Shown in pieces: positions 36,972-45,000 of a DNA stretch of 64,000 nt; the first letter of the stretch is position 1; every line of letters begins with the position of its first letter. Location: positions 16,531 to 80,530 of the forward strand of contig JAPKZD010000008.1 of the NCBI GenBank assembly GCA_026393975.1, read 5' to 3'. The position numbers and the translations under genes are program-made. The notes under the pieces were generated by a model, which had not been told where the DNA came from, did no database searches, and was given only the letters and a program-made list of their open reading frames with translations. This DNA is from Candidatus Aminicenantota bacterium (GTDB taxonomy: Bacteria > Acidobacteriota > Aminicenantia > Aminicenantales > Saccharicenantaceae).

Positions 36972-37943
36972 TCAGAACCGGCGGATGTTCATGCCGCCGC
37001 TGACTTCGACGACGGCCCCGGTCGAGAAGGCGAGGTCGCCCCGGGCCAAAGCGGCCACGGCCCGGCCGACGTCTTCGGGCAGGCCCCAGCGTCCCTGGGG
37101 GACGAGGCCGCCGGCGATCAGCCGGTCGTACTTGTCCTTGACGCCGGCGGTCATGTCCGTGGCGATGATCCCGGGCCGGACCTCGTAGACGTTGACGCCC
37201 TTGGCCGCCAGGGCGTCGGCGAAGAGCGTGGCAATCATGCTCAGGGCGGCCTTGGAAATGCAATATTCGGCCCGAGAGGTCGAGGTGACGGCGGCTGAAA
37301 TGGAGGTGATGAAGATGATGGAGGACGGCGCGTCCGGGCGCGCATCTTTCCGTGCGGCCATCCTCCTGGCCGCGTTCTGGGTCAGGAAGAACGGCCCCCG
37401 GGCGTTGACGCCGAGGAGCCGGTCGTAGCTCTCCGGCGCCGTCTCCAGGATGTCGACGCGTTTCGCCGGGGCGACGCCGGCGTTGTTGACCAGGACGTCG
37501 ATCGTGCCGAATTCGGCGACGGCCGCGTCGAGCATCCGGTCGTGATCCTCGAGCCGGGCGATGTCGCCCGCGACCGGCAGGAACCGCCGGCCGAGCTTTT
37601 CGACTTTCTCTTTAACTTCGAAAAGCCCTTTCTTCCTGTTCCGGGGATCGAAGACGATGTCGATCCCGGCGATATCGTAACCCTCCCGTGCCAGCGCCAG
37701 GACGATGGCCCGGCCGATGCCCTGCCCGGCGCCCGTGACGACAGCGACGGGGGCCCCGAGCTCTGCTCGGGGTTCCACTTTCGCCGTACTCGCCCGTGCA
37801 TATAAATCACGGGCGTGTGCAGCGACGGGGGCCCCGAGCTCTGCTCGGGGTTCCACTTTCGCCGTACTCGCCCGTGCATATAAATCACGGGCGTGTGCAG
37901 CGACGGGGGCCCCGGGCGGCGACTTACGCTCCTTATTTGCCAC
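36972..37943 (-). CDS. SDR-family oxidoreductase with a 52-residue repeat insertion
   Basis: The 323-residue protein is a classical short-chain dehydrogenase: VAVVTGAGQGIGRAI for NAD(P) binding, LVNNAGV, the catalytic Ser in ITSISAAVT, and Tyr-x3-Lys in AEYCISKAAL. It reduces or oxidises a carbonyl, most like FabG or sugar dehydrogenases. GTG 37943 is chosen because GAGGAGG lies seven bases upstream. The region between the start and the Rossmann fold is expanded by two identical 26-residue repeats (GAPVAAHARDLYARASTA...). They derive from a palindromic element, so the mature N-terminus is about 52 residues longer than usual. The stop of the flavoprotein gene lies 2 bases upstream. Confidence 0.9.
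   Translation of the reverse strand: MANKERKSPPGAPVAAHARDLYARASTAKVEPRAELGAPVAAHARDLYARASTAKVEPRAELGAPVAVVTGAGQGIGRAIVLALAREGYDIAGIDIVFDPRNRKKGLFEVKEKVEKLGRRFLPVAGDIARLEDHDRMLDAAVAEFGTIDVLVNNAGVAPAKRVDILETAPESYDRLLGVNARGPFFLTQNAARRMAARKDARPDAPSSIIFITSISAAVTSTSRAEYCISKAALSMIATLFADALAAKGVNVYEVRPGIIATDMTAGVKDKYDRLIAGGLVPQGRWGLPEDVGRAVAALARGDLAFSTGAVVEVSGGMNIRRF
37742..37897 (-). repeat. Perfect 78-bp tandem palindromic element inside the SDR gene
   Basis: Two identical 78-bp units (37742-37819 and 37820-37897) are followed by a partial third start (CAGCGACGGGGGCCCC at 37898). Each unit equals 26 codons, so the SDR frame is kept. Each has hairpins from CACGCCCGTG with GCACGGGCG and from CCCCGAG with CTCGGGG. 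They share sequence and reading frame with the element at 37961-38055. Confidence 0.9.
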
Positions 37944-37945
37944 GC

Positions 37946-40066
37946 CTAATCCTCCTCGACAGCGACCGGGGCCCCGGGCTTTGCCCGGGGGTCCGTTTTC
38001 GCCGTACTCGCCCGTGGACATAGGCCACGGGCGAGTGGCGAGCCGAAGGCTCGTCCCTCGACGATGATCGCGTCCTTCATGAAATCGTTCCAGACCGTCT
38101 CGAACCAGCCCTCCGCCGGAGGCACGGGCCGGACGGGGACCCACTCTTTGCGGACCTGCCCTTTTTTGTCGAGCCAAACCTCGAGGATGTTCCCGCTGAC
38201 GAAGTCGGAGGGGCTGGTCAGGGAAAACGCCCAGCGGTCTCCGAGAAGCGGGTGGGGTTTGCGGCCGGACGGGTCCGGGACGAGGCAGGAGCCCCGGCTT
38301 TTCCCGCCCCGGTCGAGATACTCGCCGACGGCCTCGAGATAAACGGCGTGGGTCAAGGCGATGTCCAGGGCCTTGAACGCCCTCGGAAGTTCACGCGCCG
38401 AGCGAACCCGGATTTCCCGCCGGGCCCTCCGCCACAACTCCCGGGCCATGGCCTTCTCCTCCCGGACCTCCGCCGGGATCCTGACCGCGGCGCCGCAGGC
38501 GGACATACGCCGCCGGACCTCGACTAGGCAGGACTCCGGCGAGAGCGCCCGCCCGTCATTTCGGCCGATCATGGCCCGGGCCTGTCCGCTTTTCGCCAGG
38601 ACCTGGGCCTTGGCCGCGCGGACAAACTCGGTGACGGACAGCGGCCGTCCGGCGCGCCGGCGGGCGATGCAGAGGGCCGCCCGGGCGCTTCCGACCTGGC
38701 CGGCGTTGAGGGCCGAGCCTCCCGGACGGGTGACGCCGTGGGTGCCGCAGACCTCGCCGACGGGAAACAGGCCGCGCACGTGAGATTGCCACCATATTGA
38801 TCCCCTGAACCCGCCGTTGTTGTGTTGGGCGCAGACGGCGACCTCGAGCGGCTCGCGGAAAAGGTCGATGCCGTGGGACATATAGAGGTCGACGGCGGGA
38901 CGGTTCATCTTCAGGAGCCGGGCGATGGGCGTCGCCTGCAAGGCGCCCGACCTTTCGAGATAGGCGTAGGCCTCCGGGGCGAGCAGGCGCGGCTCGAACG
39001 GATCGAGCTTTCCGCCGCCGTCGGGGTTCCGCCTGAAGTCCAGGAAGACCCGCCTCCTTTTGACCACCGTCTCTTCGTAGACGAGGATGTCGACGAGTGA
39101 TGACCCGCCGTTGGCGGCCTTCCGCGGGTCGAACGGCCACTGGTAGCCCTTGAGGAAAACGGCCGTGGCCAGCCGGTCCATGTCCGGGAAAAAGTCGTTG
39201 AGGAATTCCCGCTCGTCGCCGCCGCCGGCGTCCGTAGAGATGTACCGCGGCACGGCCTGCTGGTAGGTGCCGGAGACGTTCCAGCGGAATTTGATGGAGG
39301 CGAGGCCGAACTGGGATTCGGTCAGGTTCTGGGCCGCGGCGCCGGCCTCGAAGAGAAGCCCGTGCGAGCCCGTCTGGCTTTCGGGATAGACCGAGTGCTC
39401 GTACATCCCTCCGGGTCCGCCCGTCGCCATGACGATGTTCGTAGCGTTGAAAAGGACGAAGCCGAAGTTCGCCGAGGACAGCTTCTTCTTGTCCAGGGCC
39501 ACGGCCCCGATGACCCGTTTCGCCGCGCCCGTGCCTTCCGTCAGCAGGGCGATCACCTCGTGGCGGTCGAAGACGCGGACCTTCCGCCGCCGGACCTCCG
39601 CGGCCAGGGCCCGGAACATGAGGTGGGAGGTCAGCGGCCCGGCCGACGTGGCCCGCTGGCGAGGGTCGTGGTCGGTCTTGTACCCGACGTAGGCCCCGAA
39701 GCGGTCGTGAGGAAAGGGGACGCCGAGACCGACGAGGTGGAAGAAGGCCTCGATCGAGCCCTGGGCCTCGGCCAGGGCGATATCGCCGTGCATGGAGCCT
39801 CCGGCGGCGAGGTCGCGGGCCATGTCGAACGCGGAGTCCGGGCGGTCGCCGGCGAGGGACAGCTTGTAGTAGGTCTGCTTGTCGGAGCCGGAGTTGGCCG
39901 ACGTTCCGGCCCCGAAGCGGTCGGTGACGACGGCGACGTCGGTCTGCCCGAACCGGTGGAGGCGGACCGCGGCGTTGAGCCCCGCCGCTCCGCTGCCGAC
40001 GACGAGCGTGTTCAGGGAATAAACCGGGTAGGCCGTGCGGCCGACCCGAATGACCGATCTTTTCAT
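37946..40066 (-). CDS. FAD-dependent oxidoreductase, fumarate reductase/aspartate oxidase type
   Basis: The 706-residue protein starts at ATG 40066. It has the FAD-binding TLVVGSGAAGLNAAVRLHRF, a Ser/His-rich active-site region (GAGTSANSGSDKQTYYKL) and a C-terminal helical domain with GEVCGTHGVTRPGGSALNAG, as in fumarate reductase and L-aspartate oxidase flavoproteins. No iron-sulfur or membrane subunit is next to it. The last 34 residues (GRAFGSPLARGLCPRASTAK and onward) come from an inserted palindromic element; the native end was probably FMKDAIIVEED. It is upstream of, and nearly touches, the SDR gene. Confidence 0.88.
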   Translation of the reverse strand: MKRSVIRVGRTAYPVYSLNTLVVGSGAAGLNAAVRLHRFGQTDVAVVTDRFGAGTSANSGSDKQTYYKLSLAGDRPDSAFDMARDLAAGGSMHGDIALAEAQGSIEAFFHLVGLGVPFPHDRFGAYVGYKTDHDPRQRATSAGPLTSHLMFRALAAEVRRRKVRVFDRHEVIALLTEGTGAAKRVIGAVALDKKKLSSANFGFVLFNATNIVMATGGPGGMYEHSVYPESQTGSHGLLFEAGAAAQNLTESQFGLASIKFRWNVSGTYQQAVPRYISTDAGGGDEREFLNDFFPDMDRLATAVFLKGYQWPFDPRKAANGGSSLVDILVYEETVVKRRRVFLDFRRNPDGGGKLDPFEPRLLAPEAYAYLERSGALQATPIARLLKMNRPAVDLYMSHGIDLFREPLEVAVCAQHNNGGFRGSIWWQSHVRGLFPVGEVCGTHGVTRPGGSALNAGQVGSARAALCIARRRAGRPLSVTEFVRAAKAQVLAKSGQARAMIGRNDGRALSPESCLVEVRRRMSACGAAVRIPAEVREEKAMARELWRRARREIRVRSARELPRAFKALDIALTHAVYLEAVGEYLDRGGKSRGSCLVPDPSGRKPHPLLGDRWAFSLTSPSDFVSGNILEVWLDKKGQVRKEWVPVRPVPPAEGWFETVWNDFMKDAIIVEGRAFGSPLARGLCPRASTAKTDPRAKPGAPVAVEED
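37961..38055 (-). mobile_element. Palindromic element inserted in frame at the flavoprotein 3' end
   Basis: The 95-bp insert is flanked by a perfect 7-bp direct repeat, CCTCGAC at 37954-37960 and 38056-38062. Insert plus duplication is 102 bp, or 34 codons, so the reading frame and native final residues VEED are preserved. It matches the intergenic copy at 21239-21345 in inverted orientation. Confidence 0.88.
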
Positions 40067-40140
40067 GCCCGGCGGCCTTTCGTTTCTGCGGTTAAAGTAT
40101 CCCAACTCGCCGTCCGCCGTCAAACCGTCCGCTGCCGGAG

Positions 40141-40803
40141 CTATGGGGCGAGGAGCGATTCGACGCGGCCGACGTCGAGGCCTTCGAAATCGCGGATGGC
40201 GAGGTGGGCCCGGCCGAGCTCGCGGCGCGTGTGCGTGGTCGTGACGCCGACAACCTTCATGCCCGCGGCCAGCGCGGATTCGAGGCCGGGGTAGGAGTCC
40301 TCGAAGGCGGCACAACGGGCGGCAGGGATGCCGATGGCTTCGGCCGCCTTGAGATAGAGGTCCGGGGCCGGCTTTCCCCGCAGGACCTGGCCGACGTCGA
40401 TGAGAGCCCGGAAGTAGGGCCGCAAGCCCGCTTCGTCCAGGGCGAAATCGAGGTTCACGCGCGGCGCGGCCGTGGCCACGGCGGCCGGAATCCCGCGGTC
40501 GGCGAGCCGGCGCAGGAACGCGACGAGGCCGCGGGCCGGTTCGACATGGCCCTTGTAGATGGACCTGTAGAAAGCTTCCTTTTCATCGGCCCAGGCGATG
40601 ACCTCGGCCTCGGGCAGGGCGTGGCCGTAAAGGCCCATGAAGATCTCCCGGTTGACCCGGCCGAAAAGGTGGTCCTTGAAGTGACGCGTGTCGAACGGGA
40701 CGCCGTGCTTCCGGGCGAACGCCTTCCAGGCCAGGACGTGGTATTTCCTGTTGTCGACGATGACGCCGTCCATGTCGAAGATGGCCCCGAACGGCGCGCT
40801 CAT
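40141..40803 (-). CDS. HAD-superfamily phosphatase / beta-phosphoglucomutase-like
   Basis: The 220-residue protein has the nucleophile motif FDMDGVIVDN, motif II/III in AVATAAPRVN and GKPAPDLYLKAAE, and motif IV in AFEDSYPGLESALAAGM. A four-helix cap lies between residues 17 and 90. This is the beta-PGM/phosphatase class. The motif DMDGV-I-VDN keeps both aspartates. ATG 40803 overlaps the stop of the old-yellow-enzyme gene. A sugar-phosphate substrate is likely from the neighbours but not shown. Confidence 0.88.
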   Translation of the reverse strand: MSAPFGAIFDMDGVIVDNRKYHVLAWKAFARKHGVPFDTRHFKDHLFGRVNREIFMGLYGHALPEAEVIAWADEKEAFYRSIYKGHVEPARGLVAFLRRLADRGIPAAVATAAPRVNLDFALDEAGLRPYFRALIDVGQVLRGKPAPDLYLKAAEAIGIPAARCAAFEDSYPGLESALAAGMKVVGVTTTHTRRELGRAHLAIRDFEGLDVGRVESLLAP

Positions 40804-42122
40804 GAGATCCCGTAGACCTCGGCGTCGCGGACGGCGCAGCCCGTTCTCCTGCCTTGGCGGAGAAGGTGCGAGCAGAGCGAACAGGTCGTGCAGACTTTCC
40901 GCGGGTCGAGACGCCCCCGCGCGGCCAGGTCGTTGGCGAAATCCGGGTAGGCCAGGGCGCCGCGGCCCAGGCCGACGACGGCCGTCCGGCCGGACGCGAC
41001 CATGGCCGCGCCGACTCCCGGGCCGAAGGCGCGGAGCCAGGAGTAGCCGGCGCCGACGAGGGCCGTCCCCGGCGAGGAGCGCTGGAGCTCGGAGGCGATC
41101 CGGAGATGGCGGGCGACCCCTTCGAGCGGGTGCTCCTCGGGGAGGTTTCCGCCCGGGACGGGCTCGTCGAACGGCCGGCCGAAGTGCGGCTTCCAGTAGG
41201 GGATGCCCAGCGAAACCGAGAGGAAGCCGACGCCGGCCCGGGCGAGGAGCGAAACGAGCGCCTTCGTCTCCGCCAGGTCGATCCTTTCCGGCGCGTCGGG
41301 ATCCATCCCGAATCCATAAGGGAAGGGCACGGTGTCGGAGGCGGAGAGACGGCTGGTCACGAGAAGGGCGGGCGCCTCCTCCCGGATGAGACGGACGGTT
41401 TCGAGGAGGAGCCGCGTCCTGTTTTCGAAGAGACCGCCGTAGCGGCTTCCCGGCCGGGTGAAGGCGGCCAGGGTCTCCGAGACGAGGTAGCCGTGGCAGG
41501 CCTTGACGTCGACGCCGTCGAAGCCCGCGGCGGCGGCGAGCTCGGCCGCCGCGACGAAGTCGTCCCGGACCTCCTCGAGCTCTCCGTCGGAAACGAGAGG
41601 ATAGTCGGGCGGCAGACCGTGGAGCGGGTCGAGGTGCGGATTGTGCTGGACGATCATCGGGCAGGGCGTCCCTTCGGGCTTGGAGAAGCGGCCGGAGTGG
41701 GTGAGCTGGAGGACGAGGAGGGGCCGATGGGCGGGTCCCCACTCCTTCTTCGCGGCGGTCCGGACCTCGTCGGCCAGCTGGCCGAAGCCGCCGAGCGTTT
41801 TTTCGGTGAGCATGAGCTGGCCGGGATTGGAGCGGCCGTCCCGCCGGACGGCCGTCGCCTCGCACCAGATGAGGCCGCTGCCGCCGGCGGCGTACCTTCT
41901 ATACCTCCGCAAGGTCCATTCGGACGGCGCTCCATCGGCCTCCGCGTCGGCCCCTTCCATGGGCAGGACGGCCAGCCGGTTGGGGACTTCCCGGCCGGCG
42001 ACCAGGGCCTTTTCGAGCAGGACGGAGGTTTTCTCCTCGTACGGGATCTCGAGGCCGAGGCGGCCGGCTTTGTCGTGAAGCTCTTCGGCCGTCCGGAGCC
42101 GGAATTTCGCGTGCGCGGCCAT
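40800..42122 (-). CDS. NADH:flavin oxidoreductase (old yellow enzyme family)
   Basis: The 440-residue protein carries an FMN-barrel pattern: VPNRLAVLPMEG, LVLQLTHSGRFSKPE, GFDGVDVKACHGYLVSETL and the C-terminal VGLGRGALAYPDFAND. A C-terminal CTTCSLCSHLLRQGRRTGC resembles the Fe-S-binding segment of the 2,4-dienoyl-CoA reductase-type branch, but the Rossmann domains that follow there are absent. It should reduce an enone-like or related substrate. It overlaps the HAD gene and follows the isomerase by 6 bases in one operon. The first 45 residues are an unusual extension. Confidence 0.88.
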   Translation of the reverse strand: MAAHAKFRLRTAEELHDKAGRLGLEIPYEEKTSVLLEKALVAGREVPNRLAVLPMEGADAEADGAPSEWTLRRYRRYAAGGSGLIWCEATAVRRDGRSNPGQLMLTEKTLGGFGQLADEVRTAAKKEWGPAHRPLLVLQLTHSGRFSKPEGTPCPMIVQHNPHLDPLHGLPPDYPLVSDGELEEVRDDFVAAAELAAAAGFDGVDVKACHGYLVSETLAAFTRPGSRYGGLFENRTRLLLETVRLIREEAPALLVTSRLSASDTVPFPYGFGMDPDAPERIDLAETKALVSLLARAGVGFLSVSLGIPYWKPHFGRPFDEPVPGGNLPEEHPLEGVARHLRIASELQRSSPGTALVGAGYSWLRAFGPGVGAAMVASGRTAVVGLGRGALAYPDFANDLAARGRLDPRKVCTTCSLCSHLLRQGRRTGCAVRDAEVYGIS

Positions 42123-42128
42123 CGGGAC

Positions 42129-43124
42129 TTACCGCGGCCGCCCTTCGACGATGCGGCGGACGGCGAGGAGGTCGCGCTTGACCCGGCGCTCGCAGGCCCC
42201 GGGCCAGTGCTCCCGAGGGAGCACGGCGAGCTTGCCCTCGTCCATGAGCTCGCGCGTCCGGACGGAGAGGCCGAGCAGGCGCACGAGCTCGGGGACGGCG
42301 AGGTCGGGGAAACGGGCCAGGAAATCCGGGTCGTTGACCGGGATGAGGAAGTCCCCGCCGTGGTCCTCGACGGTCAGGTTGATCTTCGGGTGGGCGGCGG
42401 CCAGCGTTTCGAAGATCGCGGCGAAATCCAGGACGCCCTTGCCCGCCTCGGCCGTGAAGGACACGAACCCGTCCCCGGTGAGCGCCAGGCCGCCGTCCTT
42501 GATATGGGTCGTCACGACCCAGGGGAGGAGGCGGCGCGCGGCAAGAAGCGGGTCTTCGAGCATGGTCAGGAGGTTCATCGTGTCGAGGCAGACGCCCAGG
42601 TATTCGCCCGGCGCGGCGCCGCACATGTCGAACAGCCGGACGAGCTCGAACGAGGTGAACTCGAAGTGCGTCTCGATGGCCAGGACGACGCCGTGATCCC
42701 GCAACATGCTCTTTTGCCTGCGGAGGGCGGCGGCCATCAGCCGGAGGAACTCGTCGGTCGGCGGGGAGTCCTTTTTCCAGCGCATCAGGCCGCCCGAGCA
42801 GGACCGGACCGTCGAAGAGCCCAGGTGAAAGGCCTGCTCGGCCGCCTTGCGGTTCCCGGGCGCGATATCCTTGGCCTTCCCGGTGGCCAGGTCGAGAGGG
42901 ATGTGTTCCCCGCCGCCCCACTCGACGTAGAGGCGGTTCTCCTCGGCGTAGCTGCGGATCTCCTGCAGAATGGTCTTGTCAAGGGCCTGTCCCGGCGGGA
43001 CGTTGACCTCGGAGAACTGGACGCCGTCGGCCTCATTTATGACCGCCCATTCGAGGATCTCGAAGGGGGAGAGGTCGAGGGGCTTCAGGCTGTAGCTGTC
43101 GACTCCGACCTTGAGTTTTTTCAT
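42129..43124 (-). CDS. Sugar phosphate isomerase/epimerase-like TIM barrel
   Basis: The 331-residue protein is of the xylose-isomerase-like AP endonuclease-2 type, with the N-terminal KVGVDSYSLKPLDLSPFEIL. Metal-ligand regions are visible in ALAIETHFEFTS-like (VLAIETHFEFTSFELV), GVCLDTMNLLTM, WVVTTHIKDGG and NLTVEDHGGDF. These enzymes use one divalent metal to isomerise or epimerise keto sugars and related compounds. ATG 43124 is preferred to 43148. It is the first gene of the minus-strand operon (isomerase, OYE, HAD) and is divergent from the corrinoid gene. Confidence 0.85.
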   Translation of the reverse strand: MKKLKVGVDSYSLKPLDLSPFEILEWAVINEADGVQFSEVNVPPGQALDKTILQEIRSYAEENRLYVEWGGGEHIPLDLATGKAKDIAPGNRKAAEQAFHLGSSTVRSCSGGLMRWKKDSPPTDEFLRLMAAALRRQKSMLRDHGVVLAIETHFEFTSFELVRLFDMCGAAPGEYLGVCLDTMNLLTMLEDPLLAARRLLPWVVTTHIKDGGLALTGDGFVSFTAEAGKGVLDFAAIFETLAAAHPKINLTVEDHGGDFLIPVNDPDFLARFPDLAVPELVRLLGLSVRTRELMDEGKLAVLPREHWPGACERRVKRDLLAVRRIVEGRPR

Positions 43125-43194
43125 GTCCCCGTCCGTCCCCCTCATCATAGCAGAATTGGCGACCGTTTGAACAGGTTGCCCGGTCTTGAAAAAG

Positions 43195-43214
43195 AGGATA
43201 TCTTGGGATATCCT
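43195..43214. promoter_or_regulatory. Operator-like dyad between divergent operons
   Basis: AGGATATC (43195-43202) and GATATCCT (43207-43214) form a perfect 8-bp inverted repeat with a 4-base spacer. It lies 36 bases before the corrinoid gene start and 71 bases from the isomerase start, so a regulator bound here could control both directions. Confidence 0.45.
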
Positions 43215-43249
43215 ACCCTCATTATTTAAGATAGACGAGGAGAGGCGAG

Positions 43250-43873
43250 ATGCTCAAAGAGATGCAGGAAGCCCTAATCGCAGGGAAAAAAGCGGATGTT
43301 GAATCCTTGGTCGACCAAGCGCTGGCCGCCGGATTGCCGGCCGCCCGGATCCTGAACGAAGGGCTCATCCCCGGCATGGAACGGCTCGGCGTCCTGTTCA
43401 AAAACAACGAAGTCTTCATCCCCGAGGTCCTCGTCGCCGCCCGGGCCATGAATGCGGGGCTGGGCAAGCTCGAGCCCCACCTGGCCGCGGCCGGCGTGAA
43501 GCCCCGGGGGATCGTCGTTATCGGGACGGTCAAAGGCGACCTCCACGACATCGGCAAGAACCTGGTGGCCATGATGCTCCGCGGCAACGGCTATAAGATC
43601 GTCGACCTCGGCGTCGACGTCCTGCCCGAGAAATATCTCGAAGCGGCCAAGGCCAACGGGGCCGGGGCCATCGCCCTCTCGGCGCTGCTGACGACGACCA
43701 TGGTCCAGATGAAGAACGTCGTCGACGCCGTCGAGGCGTCGGGACTCGGGATCCCCGTCGTCATCGGCGGGGCGCCCGTCACCCGGGACTACGCCAACCA
43801 GATCCGGGCCCGCGGCTTCGCGCCCGACGCCGCCTCGGCCGTCGAGGAGATCGGCCGGCTCATCGCAGCCTGA
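43250..43873 (+). CDS. Cobalamin-binding corrinoid protein (MtbC/MttC type)
   Basis: The 207-residue protein has the four-helix cap (residues 1-85) and the B12-binding domain with the full signature: GDLHDIGKN (D-x-H-x2-G, lower axial His), SALLTTTM (the S-x-L block) and VVIGGAPVT (the GG block). This is the size and layout of methylamine/methanol corrinoid proteins that shuttle methyl groups. GAGGAG sits ahead of the ATG. A UroD-like methyltransferase follows 47 bases downstream, the usual partner that loads or unloads the methyl group. Confidence 0.95.
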   Translation: MLKEMQEALIAGKKADVESLVDQALAAGLPAARILNEGLIPGMERLGVLFKNNEVFIPEVLVAARAMNAGLGKLEPHLAAAGVKPRGIVVIGTVKGDLHDIGKNLVAMMLRGNGYKIVDLGVDVLPEKYLEAAKANGAGAIALSALLTTTMVQMKNVVDAVEASGLGIPVVIGGAPVTRDYANQIRARGFAPDAASAVEEIGRLIAA

Positions 43874-43920
43874 CGGACGGCGTCCCGGCACGAACGCCCC
43901 GGACGAAGGCCGCCGCGCCC

Positions 43921-44931
43921 ATGGATATGACCTCGCGCGAACTCGTCATCGCCGCTCTCGAATTCCGGTCGCCGGAAAGGATCCCCCGGCAACTCTGGGT
44001 CTTGCCCTGGGCCGAAAGGACCTGGCCGGCCGAACTTTCCGCCATCCGGAAAAAATATCCCGATGATATCGTTCAGTCCCCGGGCTTCCTGACCGAGCCA
44101 TTGATGACGTCCGGAGACGAATACGCCCCCGGCGTCTACGTCGACGAGTGGGGCTGCCGTTTCGAGAGCAGGCAGGCCGGCATCATCGGTGAGGTCAAGG
44201 AGCCGCGGATCGCGGCGTGGTCCGACCTCGACGGCTTGCGCCTGCCTCAGGAGCGGCTGAGCGTCGACGTCCGGAAGGTCGACGACTTTTGCGCCGCCTC
44301 CGGCGCGTTCGTCCACGCCCGGACGGTCGTCCGGCCGTTCGAGCTCCTCCAATTCCTCCGCGGGCCGGAAAACCTCTACGTCGATCTGGCCGAACGCCCC
44401 GACGGACTCTTCCGGCTCATCGAGAAGATCCATCGCTTCTTCTTGGAGGAGCTCGAGCTCTGGGCCTCGACGGACGTCGACGCGCTCTTCTTCGCCGACG
44501 ACTGGGGCAGCCAGAATTCTCTGCTCATCTCGCCCGTCCTCTGGCGCGAGCTTTTCAAGCCCCTCTACCGGGACTACGCGGAGGTCGCCCACCGCCACGG
44601 CAAGTATATCTTCATGCATTCCGACGGGCACATCGCCGCGATCTATCCGGACATCATCGAGATCGGCGTCGACGCCCTCAATTCCCAGCTTTTCTGCATG
44701 GACGTCAAGGAGCTCGGTCGCCGCTTCGCCGGCCAGATCACCTTCTGGGGGGAAGTCGACCGGCAGCGCCTCTTGCCCTACGGCTCGCCGGCCGATGTCG
44801 GCGCGGCGGTCAAGATCGCCAAAGAGGCCCTCTTCCGCAACGGCGGCGTCATCGCTCAGTGCGAGTTCGGGATCGGCGCCCGGCCGGAGAACGTCGCCGC
44901 GGTTTTCGAGACGTGGGACGGATTGGCCTGA
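43921..44931 (+). CDS. UroD-like corrinoid-associated methyltransferase
   Basis: The 336-residue protein resembles uroporphyrinogen decarboxylase-fold methyltransferases (MtaA/MtbA and relatives), with MTSRELVIAALEFRSPERIP at the start, FFADDWGSQNSLLISPVLW, FMHSDGHIAAIYPDIIEIGV and FWGEVDRQ in order. The UroD active-site arginines are not all present, arguing for methyl transfer. His/Asp/Cys residues around HSDG and LFCMD could bind zinc. It follows the corrinoid protein gene. The methyl donor cannot be inferred from the sequence. Confidence 0.85.
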   Translation: MDMTSRELVIAALEFRSPERIPRQLWVLPWAERTWPAELSAIRKKYPDDIVQSPGFLTEPLMTSGDEYAPGVYVDEWGCRFESRQAGIIGEVKEPRIAAWSDLDGLRLPQERLSVDVRKVDDFCAASGAFVHARTVVRPFELLQFLRGPENLYVDLAERPDGLFRLIEKIHRFFLEELELWASTDVDALFFADDWGSQNSLLISPVLWRELFKPLYRDYAEVAHRHGKYIFMHSDGHIAAIYPDIIEIGVDALNSQLFCMDVKELGRRFAGQITFWGEVDRQRLLPYGSPADVGAAVKIAKEALFRNGGVIAQCEFGIGARPENVAAVFETWDGLA

Positions 44932-44940
44932 CCCGAGATA

Positions 44941-44949
44941 TGCTATAAT
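44941..44949 (+). promoter_or_regulatory. Extended -10 promoter for the secreted protein gene
   Basis: TGCTATAAT is an extended -10 element (TGn-TATAAT) 52 bases before ATG 45001. A poor -35 (TTGGCC, 15-base spacer) is typical of extended -10 promoters. It lies just past the methyltransferase stop, so the downstream gene is likely transcribed separately. Confidence 0.5.
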
Positions 44950-45000
44950 TAAAAAATAGTGGATTATTTGTTAGAGCTCACGAAGCCCGAGGAGGCTGGC

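Noticed and set aside
36972..38177. 401-residue version of the SDR starting at 38177
   Set aside because: That start lies inside the flavoprotein gene and lacks a ribosome binding site, whereas GTG 37943 has GAGGAGG at the correct distance.
37946..40315. Flavoprotein starting at 40315
   Set aside because: The extra 83 residues are Arg/Pro-rich and overlap the HAD gene on the same strand; the FAD-binding fold begins properly after ATG 40066.
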